Origin: Gaiellasilicea sp963745775
Lineage (GTDB): Bacteria > Actinomycetota > Thermoleophilia > Gaiellales > Gaiellaceae
Length of the DNA: 64,000 bases
Direction: 5' to 3'
Assembly (NCBI GenBank): GCA_963745775.1
Contig: CAVUYY010000008.1
Span: 124,001-188,000, forward strand
Below the pieces are notes generated by a model that had not been told where the DNA came from, made no database searches, and worked only from the letters and a program-made list of their open reading frames with translations. The stretch's first letter is position 1, and the number at the start of each line of letters is the position of its first letter. This document shows positions 36,088 through 44,815 of this stretch, piece by piece. The position numbers were made by a program, and so were the translations under genes.

Positions 36088-36294
36088 ATGTCCAGCATCG
36101 CCAAGGTCATCACGATCATCGGCAACTCCCCCGACGGCTTCGCGGAGGCCGCTCAGGTCGCGGTCACGGAGGCGTCGAAGACGCTGCGCGGGATCACCGG
36201 CGCGGACGTCGTCTCGATGAGCTGCGAGGTCGACGGCGACAAGATCACGAGCTACCGGACGACGGTCAACATCGCGTTCGCGATCGAGCGCTAG
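36088..36294 (+). CDS. Dodecin flavin-storage protein
   Basis: A 68-residue dodecin: SSIAKVITIIGNSPDGFAEA, VTEASKTLRGITGADV, and a C-terminal strand ITSYRTTVNIAFAIER. It forms a hollow dodecamer that binds and protects flavins or CoA. GAAGGAGA lies before ATG 36088. It is divergent from ffh and convergent with ftsY, whose TAG shares the CTAG at 36291-36294. The riboflavin genes are 20 kb away. Confidence 0.93.
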   Translation: MSSIAKVITIIGNSPDGFAEAAQVAVTEASKTLRGITGADVVSMSCEVDGDKITSYRTTVNIAFAIER

Positions 36295-37241
36295 CCCGCA
36301 ACGAGGGCGCGCGCGAAGTCCTGCGCGTCGAACGGGCGAAGGTCGTCGAGGCCTTCGCCGACGCCGATCAGCTTCACGGGGAGGCCGAGCTCGTAGGCGA
36401 TCGCGACCGCGATTCCGCCCTTCGCCGAGCCGTCGAGCTTCGTTAGCGCGACGCCGGTGACCTGCGCGGCCTCGCCGAAGAGCCGCGCCTGCTGAAGGCC
36501 GTTCTGGCCGGTGGTCGCGTCGACGACGAGGAGCGTCTCGTGCGGGGCGCCGTCGAGCCGGCTCTCGATCACGCGCCGGACCTTGGCGAGCTCCTCCATC
36601 AGGTTCGACTGCGTATGGAGTCGGCCGGCGGTGTCGACGATCGCGACGTCGTGGCCGCGAGCTCGCGTCGCCTCGACGGCGTCGTAGGCGACCGCGGCAG
36701 GGTCGGCTCCGTGCGCGGCGCCGACGAAATCGGCCTTCGCGCGCTGCGCCCAGATCTCGAGCTGCTCCTCTGCGGCGGCGCGAAAGGTGTCCGCTGCGCC
36801 GAGCAGCACCGACCGGTCGTGCTCGCGAAGCTTCTGCGCCAGCTTGCCGATCGTCGTCGTCTTGCCGGTGCCGTTGACGCCGACGACGAGGATCACGCTC
36901 GGCTTCTCGCCGATGTTCAGCGTCGTCGGCTCGCCGAGCAGGTCCGCGATCTCCTCCGCGAGCGCCTCGCCGAGATCGCCCAGCTCGCCGCGGGCCTCGA
37001 GCCGGCGGATCAGCTCCGCGGTGGCGCGAACGCCGACGTCGCCCCGGATCAGCGCCTCCTCGAGCCGCTCCCAGTCCTCCTCGTTGCCCGGATCGAAGGC
37101 AGCCGCGGCAAGCTCGCCGGTGAGCGCACGGCGACTCTTCCCGAGGGAATCGCGCAGACGGCCGAAGAATCCGGCGCGCTGCTCCTCGCTCTCCTCCGGC
37201 CCGTCGGCATCGCCGAGGAGCTCTGCCCACGTCCGTGACAT
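36291..37241 (-). CDS. ftsY: SRP receptor FtsY
   Basis: Membrane-associated GTPase partner of Ffh. The N domain (FGRLRDSLGKSRRALTGEL) precedes the G domain: VVGVNGTGKTTTIGKLA, GAADTFRAAAEEQLEIWA, IVDTAGRLHTQSNLMEEL, TKLDGSAKGG and GVGEGLDDLRPFD. The acidic A domain is short (about 25 residues), common outside Proteobacteria. 316 residues; start ATG 37239-37241. Confidence 0.96.
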   Translation of the reverse strand: MSRTWAELLGDADGPEESEEQRAGFFGRLRDSLGKSRRALTGELAAAAFDPGNEEDWERLEEALIRGDVGVRATAELIRRLEARGELGDLGEALAEEIADLLGEPTTLNIGEKPSVILVVGVNGTGKTTTIGKLAQKLREHDRSVLLGAADTFRAAAEEQLEIWAQRAKADFVGAAHGADPAAVAYDAVEATRARGHDVAIVDTAGRLHTQSNLMEELAKVRRVIESRLDGAPHETLLVVDATTGQNGLQQARLFGEAAQVTGVALTKLDGSAKGGIAVAIAYELGLPVKLIGVGEGLDDLRPFDAQDFARALVAG

Positions 37242-37263
37242 CGCGGGAGGTTAGCCTCACCTC

Positions 37264-37608
37264 ATGGTGACGTGGGAGCGGGTCGCGGAGCTCGCACGCG
37301 GGCTACCCGAGATCGAGGAGGCGACGTCGTGGGGCAAGCCGTCCTTCAAGGTGCGCGGCAAGACGTTCGCCGGGTTGACCACCCGCCACGAAGGCGCGAT
37401 GTGGACGCGCTGCGACCGCGACGAGCGGCCCCTCCTCGTCGCGTCGAATCCCGACGCCTACCGATTGACGCCGCACTTCGAGAGCTCGCCCGCCTATCTC
37501 CTGATCTGGCTCGAGCACATCGACGAGGACGAGGTGCGCGAGCGCCTGATCGACGCGTGGTTGATCCAGGCCCCGAAACGGCTCGCCGCGCAGCACGACT
37601 TCGACTAG
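37264..37608 (+). CDS. MmcQ/YjbR family protein
   Basis: A 114-residue MmcQ/YjbR-family protein with the double-wing fold: LPEIEEATSWGKPSFKVRGKTFAGL, then SNPDAYRLTPHFESSPAYLLIWL and ERLIDAWLIQAPKRLA. Members are called DNA-binding from fold similarity only; no function is established. ATG start at 37264 is 22 bases from divergent ftsY. It ends on a CTAG shared with the next gene. Confidence 0.85.
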   Translation: MVTWERVAELARGLPEIEEATSWGKPSFKVRGKTFAGLTTRHEGAMWTRCDRDERPLLVASNPDAYRLTPHFESSPAYLLIWLEHIDEDEVRERLIDAWLIQAPKRLAAQHDFD

Positions 37609-37802
37609 AAAGTGAGGACGATCGCGCTCAGCGCGGCACCGGTGGCCGCTCCGACCGCCAGAGGCCACAGCCGCCGCCATGCGGCCAGCGCCACGACGAG
37701 CACCACAACGGCGACCACGCCGGGCCAGCCCAGGAAGATCCACGCCGCACGCATGGCGACGTACCCGGCGGCCCCTGCGGCGAGGAGCTTGAGGACGGTC
37801 AT
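37605..37802 (-). CDS. Small two-helix membrane protein
   Basis: A 65-residue hydrophobic protein with an N-terminal and a central helix (about 5-45: AAGAAGYVAMRAAWIFLGWPG, in two stretches, and VVAVVVLVVALAAWRRLW) and a short third segment. Not recognised. The start is ATG directly next to the smc stop (37803), so it follows smc without a gap and is probably co-transcribed. Its stop shares CTAG with the MmcQ-type gene. Confidence 0.5.
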   Translation of the reverse strand: MTVLKLLAAGAAGYVAMRAAWIFLGWPGVVAVVVLVVALAAWRRLWPLAVGAATGAALSAIVLTF

Positions 37803-40800
37803 CTAGGACGCGATCGTTGCCGCCTCCTCCCGAGGCAGCCGGCGCGAGACGACCTGGCTGACGCCGTCGCCGCCCATCGTGACGCCGTAGAGAACGTCGG
37901 CGGCCTCCATCGTCCGCTTCTGGTGCGTGATCACGACGAACTGGGCGCGGTCGGCGTAGCGCCGGAGGAGCTCGACGAAGCGGCCGATGTTCGCGTCGTC
38001 GAGCGCAGCCTCGACCTCGTCGAGGAGGTAGAACGGGCACGGCTTCGCGAGGAAGAGCGCGAAGAGGAACGAGATCGCGCCGAGCGCCTTCTCGCCGCCC
38101 GAGAGCATCCCGAGCCGCGTGATCTTCTTCCCGGCAGGGCGGAGCTCGACCTCGATTCCCATGCTCGAATGTGACAGCTCGCCGTCCTCATCCTCGGGCT
38201 CGACGAGTCGTAGCCGTCCTTCGCCGCCGGGGAAGAGCGTCTCCGAGACCTCCTCGAAATGCGCGGCAACTGCGGCGAACGTCTCCGTGAAGCGCCGCTC
38301 GACGGTCTCCGCGAGCTCCGCGCGCAGCTCCTCGAGCTCCTTCAGGCTCGCCTCCAGGTCTGCGCGCTGCGTCTCGAGCTCGGCCAGCCGCTCCTGCTCG
38401 AGCTCGTACTCCTCCTTGGCGAGCGGGTTGACCTGGCCGAGCTGGATCCGCCGCGCCTCGAGCCGCTCGGCGCGAGCCGCCAGCTCGACGTTGTCGTCGC
38501 CCTCTGCCGGCTCTGCGTCGGTCTCGTCGACGTCGCCTGCGTGCATCGGCCGCGTCGGCTTCGATCCGGGTGAGCTCGATCTCGACCTCGGTTGCCCGCT
38601 GGGTTGCGTTGTCGGCGGCCTGCCGGAGCCCGACCTCCGCAGCGCCGAGCTCGCGCAAGCGGCCGCCGAGGTCGCCCGCACGAGTAGCGCCCGCATCGAC
38701 GCGAGCGCGGAGCGGCGCCTCGAAGCGGGCAGCGGTCGCGGCGGCCACGGCGAGCGTGTCGTCGAGGCGCTCGGCGCCGAGCAGGACGCGCCGGAGCAGG
38801 TCGGGATCGACGCGCGGCGCGCGGCGCGCATCGTTGTCCATCGCTGAGCGAGCAGCAGCTCGAGCGGCGTCGGATGCGAGTCCCGCGACCTCTGCGAGCC
38901 GCTCGGCCTCGTCGGTGAGCTCGCGCGCCTCCCTCTCGACCTCGACGCGGTCGACTTCGGGCACCTCGAGCAACCGGATCTGGCCGGTGCCGCCAAGGCG
39001 GGCGCGAACGAGCTCGGCACTCGCGGCGCGCTCGTTCGCCTGCGCTGCTGCCCGACCGGCCTCGTGCTCGAGCGCACCGACGCGAGCGAGCTCCGCCCCG
39101 AGCGTTCGAGCGCGTTCGCCCGCGGCGTCGACCAGTGTCCGGAGCGGCTCCTCGAGCCTCGAGCCGACGGCGACGGCCGCCAGCAGGCTCGCGTCCAGAG
39201 TTGCTGCGCAGGCGCCGAGCCGACGCAGGAACTCGGGCTCGAGCGTCCGCTTCTGCCGCAGATGCGCGACCTTCGCGTACGCCGCCTCGGCCTCGGCGGC
39301 GCGCTGACCCGCCGACTCCGCCGCGATCTCGGCCTCGGCGGCTGCGCGCTGAAGCTCCGCCACCTCCGCCGCCAGCGCTCGCCGGCGCGCCTCGAGCTCG
39401 AGCAGCACCGCCTCGGCGGCCTCGCCCGCGAACCAGAGCTCGCCCCGGATCGGGTCGTACCCGAAGCCCTCGGCGGTGACTGCCGGCTCGGCGACGGAGA
39501 GCAGGTCGCCCAGCGGGACGACGGGCAACTCGGCGACCCGCTCGGCCGGAGTGCGACCGACGAGGACGGCGAGGCTGCCGAGTCCGGTATCGCGTGCCCG
39601 CCGCAGCAGCTCGAGGCCGGCGGCCGGGTCGTCGGCGACGAGGGCGGACGCCCGCCAGCCGAGCGCGGCGGCAACCGAACGCTCGGTGCCCGCCATGACG
39701 TCGAGCAGTGAGAGCGCCAGCGGTGTCGCTGCGTTGGCAAGCTCCCTGGCCGCGGGCGGAATCCCCTCGCGCTCGGCGAGCGAGCGTTCAAGCGTGGCCA
39801 GCCGCTCCTTCGCGATCGCGGCGCGCGCTCCAACGTCGTCGCGGACGTGCGCTGCTGTACGCGCCTCCGCCGCCGCCTCGTTCGCCGCGAGCTCGAGCTC
39901 CTCCGGGGTCGGGCCGGGCCGGCGGGCGAGCGCCTCCGCCTCGGCCAGGTCGATCCGAAGGCTTTCTCGCAAGCCGGCGGACGACTCTCGTCGAAGCTCG
40001 ATCCGCTCGCGGGCGCTGCCGAGCCGGTAGAGCGCCCCGGTGACGCCCTCCCGACCACCGGCCACGTCCGCCAGCTCCGCCTCGAGCCCGCGCCGCTCGG
40101 CCGCGAGTGCGCTGAACCGCTCCTCGGCTCGAGCCGCCGTGCCACGCTCGAGCGCCGCGAGCCGCTCCTGCGCCGCACGCGCTCGCTCTGCGCCGATCCC
40201 GCTCGCGGCGACAGCCGTTCGAGCCGCCGACGCTGCCTCGGCAGCCGCCAGCTCGGCCGCGCGCAACCGGTCGTCGACGACCTCGATCGCAGCGGCCTCT
40301 GCCTCCGCCGTCTCCTCGCGGAGCCGCTGGAGCAGGCCGGACGCCCCCTCCTGTCGGAGCGCCAGCCGCTCGCTCGCCGACTGAAGCCGGTACATGGCCT
40401 TGACCGCCGCCTCGCGCCGGCCGGCGGCATCTTCGAGCTCCTCCTCGACCTCCTGGCGCTCCGCGAGCAGCGTCCGGAGCCGCTCCTGGGCAGCCTGCCG
40501 GGCGATCCCCGAGGCCGTCTTCCGCTCCTCCGCTTCGGCGCGCCGCGCCTCGGCGGCGGCGAGGTCGATCTCTGCGATGCGCGCGCGCAGACCCGCGAGC
40601 TCGACCGCGAGCTTCTCGGCCCGCTCGGCGGCAGTCGCCTGGAGCGCCAGCGGGCGCAGGCGCTTTCGCACCTCCGCCTCGACGTCGCGTGCCCGCTCGA
40701 CCTGAATCGCGACGCGGTTCAGCTTCAGCTCGGCACGATGCTTGCGGCGCTTGAACTTGCCGAGTCCGGCGGCCTCCTCGACGAGCTCGCGCCGCTCCTC

Positions 40801-41283
40801 CGGCTTCGAGGCGAGCACGGCTTCGACCTTTCCCTGGCTGACGATCGAGTGCATCGAGCCGGAGAGGCCGACGTCGGCGAGCAGCTCGACGAGGTCGGTG
40901 CGCCGAACGTGTGCTCGGTTGACGAGGTACTGGCCCTCCCCGCCCCGGTGCAGCCGCCGCGCGATCGAGACCTCGGAGAAGTCGAGCTGAGTTCCATCCA
41001 ATGCGGGGCCGAAGCCGCCGTCCTCGTTGTCGAAGACGAGCTCGACCTCGCAGCTCTCGGCCGGCTTGCGGCCTTCGGCGCCGTTGAAGAGGACGTCGTC
41101 CGGCTTGTCGGCGCGCAGCTCCGACGGCGTCAGCGACCCTGCGGCCCAGACGATCGCGTCCGCGACGTTCGACTTCCCCGAGCCGTTCGGCCCGACGACG
41201 ACGGAGACGCCCGGCTCCAGCTTCAGCTCGAGTGCGTCCGGAAACGACTTGAAGCCGCGCAGGCGGAGAGAGCGCAGGTGCAC
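37803..41283 (-). CDS. smc: Chromosome segregation SMC protein (one frame break)
   Basis: Condensin ATPase that compacts and segregates chromosomes. Walker A GPNGSGKSNVADAI (about residue 32), two long coiled-coil arms rich in Ala, Glu and Arg, a hinge near residues 500-620 (LLDVMAGTERSVAAALG region), and the C-terminal signature LSGGEKALGAISFLFAL with Walker B FYLLDEVEAALDD. A +1 break near 38541-38550 lies in the C-terminal arm, between IEADAADA and GDVDETDAEP; corrected length is 1159 residues. GTG start at 41281-41283, 58 bases after rnc. Confidence 0.93.
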
Positions 41284-41341
41284 GGAACGAGGCTAGCGAG
41301 GGCGAAGGACGGCGTACCTTCGGGCCGGGCACACGGCGCGT

Positions 41342-41998
41342 CTAGGGGCTCTCGATCGCCTCCAGTGCGAGCTTGGCGGCGGCCTGCTCGGCGTCCTTCT
41401 TCGAGCGACCGACTCCACGCCCGAGCTCCTCGCCGTCGACGAGGGCGGCACAGGAGAAATGGCGATCGTGCGGAGGCCCCTCGACCTCGAGCACCGTGTA
41501 GGAGACGGAGCGACCCGAGCGGGCGAGCGCCTCCTGCAGCTCCGTCTTGTGGTCGACATGGGTCGAGGAGGCGTAGTCGATCCGGTCGGAGAACGCCGCC
41601 ACGATCGCCGACTCGATCGGCTCGTAGCCGTGGACGAGGAAGAGCGCGGCGATCGCCGCCTCGAGGAGCGCCGCCGTCACGTTCTTGCTCTTGACGATTC
41701 GCGCCAGCTCGTCCGGCGCGATCCCGCCTGCTTCAGCGGCCTTGCCGAGCCGGGCGCCGAGATCCAGGTCGCGCGCGACGAGGGCGCAACTCGCCCGCGA
41801 GACGACATGCGAGCGGATCTTCGCGAGCCGGCCCTCGGACGCGTCTGGATAGCGGTTGTACAGCTCGCGCGCGATCGCGAGCTCGAGCACGCTGTCGCCG
41901 AGGAACTCGAGCCGCTCGTACGACGAAGCGCGGTCCGACGCCCACGACGTATGCGTGAAGACGTGCTCGAGCCGCTCCGCGGGAAGCTGGTCGAGCAG
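41342..41998 (-). CDS. rnc: Ribonuclease III
   Basis: Double-strand-specific endoribonuclease for rRNA and mRNA processing. RNase III signature ERLEFLGDSVLELAIA with the catalytic acids, then the second acidic cluster VTAALLEAAIAAL, and a dsRNA-binding domain (HKTELQEALARSG to KKDAEQAAAKLALEAI). Homology extends upstream to LLDQLPAERLEHVFTHTSWASD, where the frame has no ATG, GTG or TTG; CTG at 41996-41998 (after GGAG about 13 bases upstream) gives 218 residues. The first GTG (41888-41890) would cut the catalytic signature. In VTAALLEAAIAAL the usual glutamate pair pattern E-A-x-x-A is present. Confidence 0.9.
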   Translation of the reverse strand: MLDQLPAERLEHVFTHTSWASDRASSYERLEFLGDSVLELAIARELYNRYPDASEGRLAKIRSHVVSRASCALVARDLDLGARLGKAAEAGGIAPDELARIVKSKNVTAALLEAAIAALFLVHGYEPIESAIVAAFSDRIDYASSTHVDHKTELQEALARSGRSVSYTVLEVEGPPHDRHFSCAALVDGEELGRGVGRSKKDAEQAAAKLALEAIESP

Positions 41999-42035
41999 AC
42001 GCCCGAGCGGCTCCGGGTCGCCGGTCGGCGCTGCG

Positions 42036-42281
42036 CTACTGGTGGGTGGAGACGTAGTCGACGGCCTGGCCGACCGTGGTGATCTTCTGGGCGTCCTCGT
42101 CCGAGATCTTGATCCCGAATTGATCCTCGAGCTCCATGATCAACTCGACGAGATCGAGGGAGTCGGCGTCCAGATCCTCCTGGAACGACGCTTCCTCGTT
42201 GATCTCCGCGTCGTCGACGCCGAGCTGCTCGCTCAGGACTTCCTTGACCCGCTCGTAGACCTCTTCGCGCGACGCTGCCAC
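42036..42281 (-). CDS. acpP: Acyl carrier protein
   Basis: Carries growing fatty acids on a phosphopantetheine. The attachment serine is in DLDADSLDLVEL; helix II and III regions (IMELEDQFGIKISDEDAQK) are typical. I chose GTG 42279-42281 (VAASREEVYERVKEV) with GAGGT upstream, giving 81 residues, instead of a longer open frame reaching 42332. Between plsX and rnc, as is usual. Confidence 0.94.
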   Translation of the reverse strand: MAASREEVYERVKEVLSEQLGVDDAEINEEASFQEDLDADSLDLVELIMELEDQFGIKISDEDAQKITTVGQAVDYVSTHQ

Positions 42282-42328
42282 ATCGACCTCACTTGAACGA
42301 ATGGTTGGTGGGAGGTAAAGCGCGCCGA

Positions 42329-43306
42329 TCATACAGTCGTCGGCGAACGGCGCTCGGGCATCTGCGCGGCGAGGCGGCCGACGACGTCACGCTCGACCCC
42401 TCGACCAGCCAGGCGGATCGCGTTCGCGATCGCGCCGCGCGACGAGTTCCCGTGCGCGACCACCGAGAGACCTTGCAGCCCGAGGAGGTACGCCCCGCCG
42501 TAGGTGTCGGGGTCGAGCCGCTCCCGCAGCCGCCGCGCCGCCGGTCGGATCAGCAGCCCGCCGAGTCGACCTCGCGCGGTCGACTGGATCTCGACCCGCA
42601 GATCCTTGAGGAGCGTGGCGATCGTCCCCTCGATCAGCTTCAGCACCACGTTGCCGGTGAACCCGTCGCAGACGACGACGTCGGCTGCCCCCGCGAGCAG
42701 ATCGCGGCTCTCAGCGTTCCCTCCGAACCTGACGTTGCTGCCCGAAAGGAGTGCGTGCGCTTCGAGGGTGAGCTGGTTGCCCTTCTCCGGCTCCTCCCCG
42801 ATCGAGAGCAGCCGGATCTCGGGGCTCGGGAGCTCGAGCAGCTCTCCGGCAAAGATCGAGCCCATCAGCGCGAACTGGAGCAGGTGCTCGGGGCGCGCGT
42901 CGGCGTTTGCGCCCGCGTCCAGCAGGAGCGACGGCCCGTTCGCGGTCGGGATCACGACCGCGATCGCGGGCCGCTGGACCCCCGGCACGCGGCGGAGGTG
43001 GATCAGGCCGGCGGCGAGCATCGCGCCGGTGCTGCCGGCCGAGACCACCGCCTCCGCCTGGCCGTCGGCGACCGCCCGACACGCCGCGACGAGCGACGAG
43101 TCCGGCTTCGCCCGCACCGCCTCGGAGGGCTTCTCGTGCATCTCGATCACGTCGGGCGCCTCGACGAGCTCGAGTCCGCCCGTCTCGAGCCCCGCCGGTC
43201 CGAAGAGGATCGGCGTCAGGCCGTCCCCCGCGGCGAGCAATGCGCCGGCGACGATCTCGTCCGGCGCGCGATCGCCTCCCATCGCGTCGACCGCAATGCG
43301 GGCCAA
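42329..43306 (-). CDS. plsX: Phosphate acyltransferase PlsX
   Basis: Makes acyl-phosphate from acyl-ACP for phospholipid synthesis. ARIAVDAMGGDRAPDEIV at the N-terminus, SAGSTGAMLAAG, LLDAGANADARPEHLLQFA, GEEPEKGNQLTLEA, VVCDGFTGNVVLKLIEG and YGGAYLLGLQGLSVVAHG. TTG start at 43304-43306, three bases after the rpmF stop; 325 residues. Confidence 0.94.
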   Translation of the reverse strand: MARIAVDAMGGDRAPDEIVAGALLAAGDGLTPILFGPAGLETGGLELVEAPDVIEMHEKPSEAVRAKPDSSLVAACRAVADGQAEAVVSAGSTGAMLAAGLIHLRRVPGVQRPAIAVVIPTANGPSLLLDAGANADARPEHLLQFALMGSIFAGELLELPSPEIRLLSIGEEPEKGNQLTLEAHALLSGSNVRFGGNAESRDLLAGAADVVVCDGFTGNVVLKLIEGTIATLLKDLRVEIQSTARGRLGGLLIRPAARRLRERLDPDTYGGAYLLGLQGLSVVAHGNSSRGAIANAIRLAGRGVERDVVGRLAAQMPERRSPTTV

Positions 43307-43308
43307 GG

Positions 43309-43497
43309 CTACGGAGCGGGAGTGCGGAGCGGCTCGATCTCGCGCCCCTTGTACGTCTTGCACGTCGGGCACACGCGATGCGGGAGCTTCGGCTGCTGGC
43401 AGGTCGGGCAGATGTTGACGCGCGGCGACTCGATCCCGTGCTGGGCGCGGCGCTTGTCTCGACGTGCCTTGGAGGTTTTCTTCTTGGGGACTGCCAT
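43309..43497 (-). CDS. rpmF: 50S ribosomal protein L32
   Basis: 62 residues beginning AVPKKKTSKARRDKRRAQH, with a zinc-type pair CPTC and CPTC (ICPTCQQPKLPHRVCPTCK). Start at ATG 43495-43497. Usually preceded by a DUF177 gene; here that gene is 3 kb upstream, beyond an inserted peptidase/ABC-F pair. Confidence 0.95.
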   Translation of the reverse strand: MAVPKKKTSKARRDKRRAQHGIESPRVNICPTCQQPKLPHRVCPTCKTYKGREIEPLRTPAP

Positions 43498-43548
43498 CGG
43501 CGGCTGCGGAGTGTAGCGCAACGTTTGCGCCGACCCGGCCCGCGCGCG

Positions 43549-44815
43549 ATGATGGCGCGTCGTCACTTACGGGGAGGGAATCCTTCGTCTCGCACGCTCG
43601 TCCTGATCACGCTGCTCACACTCGCGCTCGTCGCCGCCGTCTCGGCAGGCGCCAAGAAGCGGCGGCGCGCCCTACCAGACCGGCTACGACGTCTGGCGCG
43701 CGTTCGAGGCGGCGCGGCTGGACGCACTCCGGCACCGCCGTCGCAGCCGACGGCAGCCTCACGCTCGCCGCCGCCGGACTCTGCGACCGGGACGGACACG
43801 GCCGGGCGACTACTACGGCGGCAACTACTACAACGGCGGCGCCTACCTGGTCGGCGAGGCGGTCTCGCCGCGACCTCGACCGCGTTCGGCTTCACCGAGG
43901 CGATCGCGTCCTGGAACGCGGCCGACGCCGGCCGGCACGCTGGATCGAGACGCTGGATCCGCGCGCAGATCGCCGGCCGCTGGACGAAGTGGTACAGCCT
44001 CGGCGTCTGGGCGTCGGGCGAGCACCGGCACGATCGAGCGTCACTCGGTGCGGCTCCAGGGCGACACCGACGGTTTCGTCGCGGTCGACACGCTCGTCCT
44101 GAACGGCAAGAAGGCTCCGCCGGCGGACGCCTACCAGATGAAGCTCCGGCTCTTCAGCGCCGAGCGGGAGCTGCTGCCGAGCGTGCGCTCATCTCGGTGG
44201 TCGCCGTCTCGACGGCGCGCCGGAGCGAGCCGAGCACGCTCGAGCCGGCGACTCCGGTGTCGCGCGCAACACGCTCGCTCGCCGTGCCCGAGTACTCGCA
44301 GATGGTCTATCCGGACGGCGGCAACGTCTGGTGCAGCCCGACGTCGACCTCGATGGTGCTCGCGTACTGGAACGGCTATCACGGGGACGATCGAGCGCGC
44401 GCGTGCGCGCGACCGTCGACGGCGTCTACGACTGGATCTACGACGGGCACGGCAACTGGCCGTTCAACACGGCGTTCGCCGCCACGAGGGAATGGAGGCC
44501 CAGGTCGCCCGGTTCACCTCGATGAACGACGTCGAGCGACTGGGTGGCGGCGGGCGTACCCGTCGTCTTCAGCTTCGCGTGGAAGAAGGGCGAGGTCACC
44601 GGCTCCGCGGTCTCCTCGAGCGACGGTCATCTCGCGGTGATCGTCGGCTTCGACGCGGCGGGCAATCCGATCGTGAACGACCCCGCGGCCGCCACGAACG
44701 ATGACGTGCAGCGGACGTACGACCGGGCCGAGCTGGAGACCGTCATGGCTCCAGAGCTCGGGCGGCGACCGTCTACCTGATCTACCCACCGGGCTGCGCC
44801 GTCCCGGCACTCTAG
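43549..44815 (+). pseudogene. Secreted C39-like cysteine peptidase, disrupted by many indels
   Basis: Joined across frames this encodes a signal peptide (RTLVLITLLTLALVAAVSAG), a YQTGYDVWRAFEAAR and GWTHSGTAVAADGSLTLAA region, a beta domain (GRWTKWYSLGVWASG, VRLQGDTDGFVAVDTLVLNG) and a C39-type papain-like domain: catalytic Cys in GNVWCSPTSTSMVLAYWNGY, His in SDGHLAVIVGFDAAGNPIVND. At least ten frame changes of both signs occur in 1.27 kb, far denser than anywhere else here, so no intact product exists as given. It could be a decayed gene or a poorly sequenced stretch. It ends at a CTAG shared with the ABC-F gene. Confidence 0.7.
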
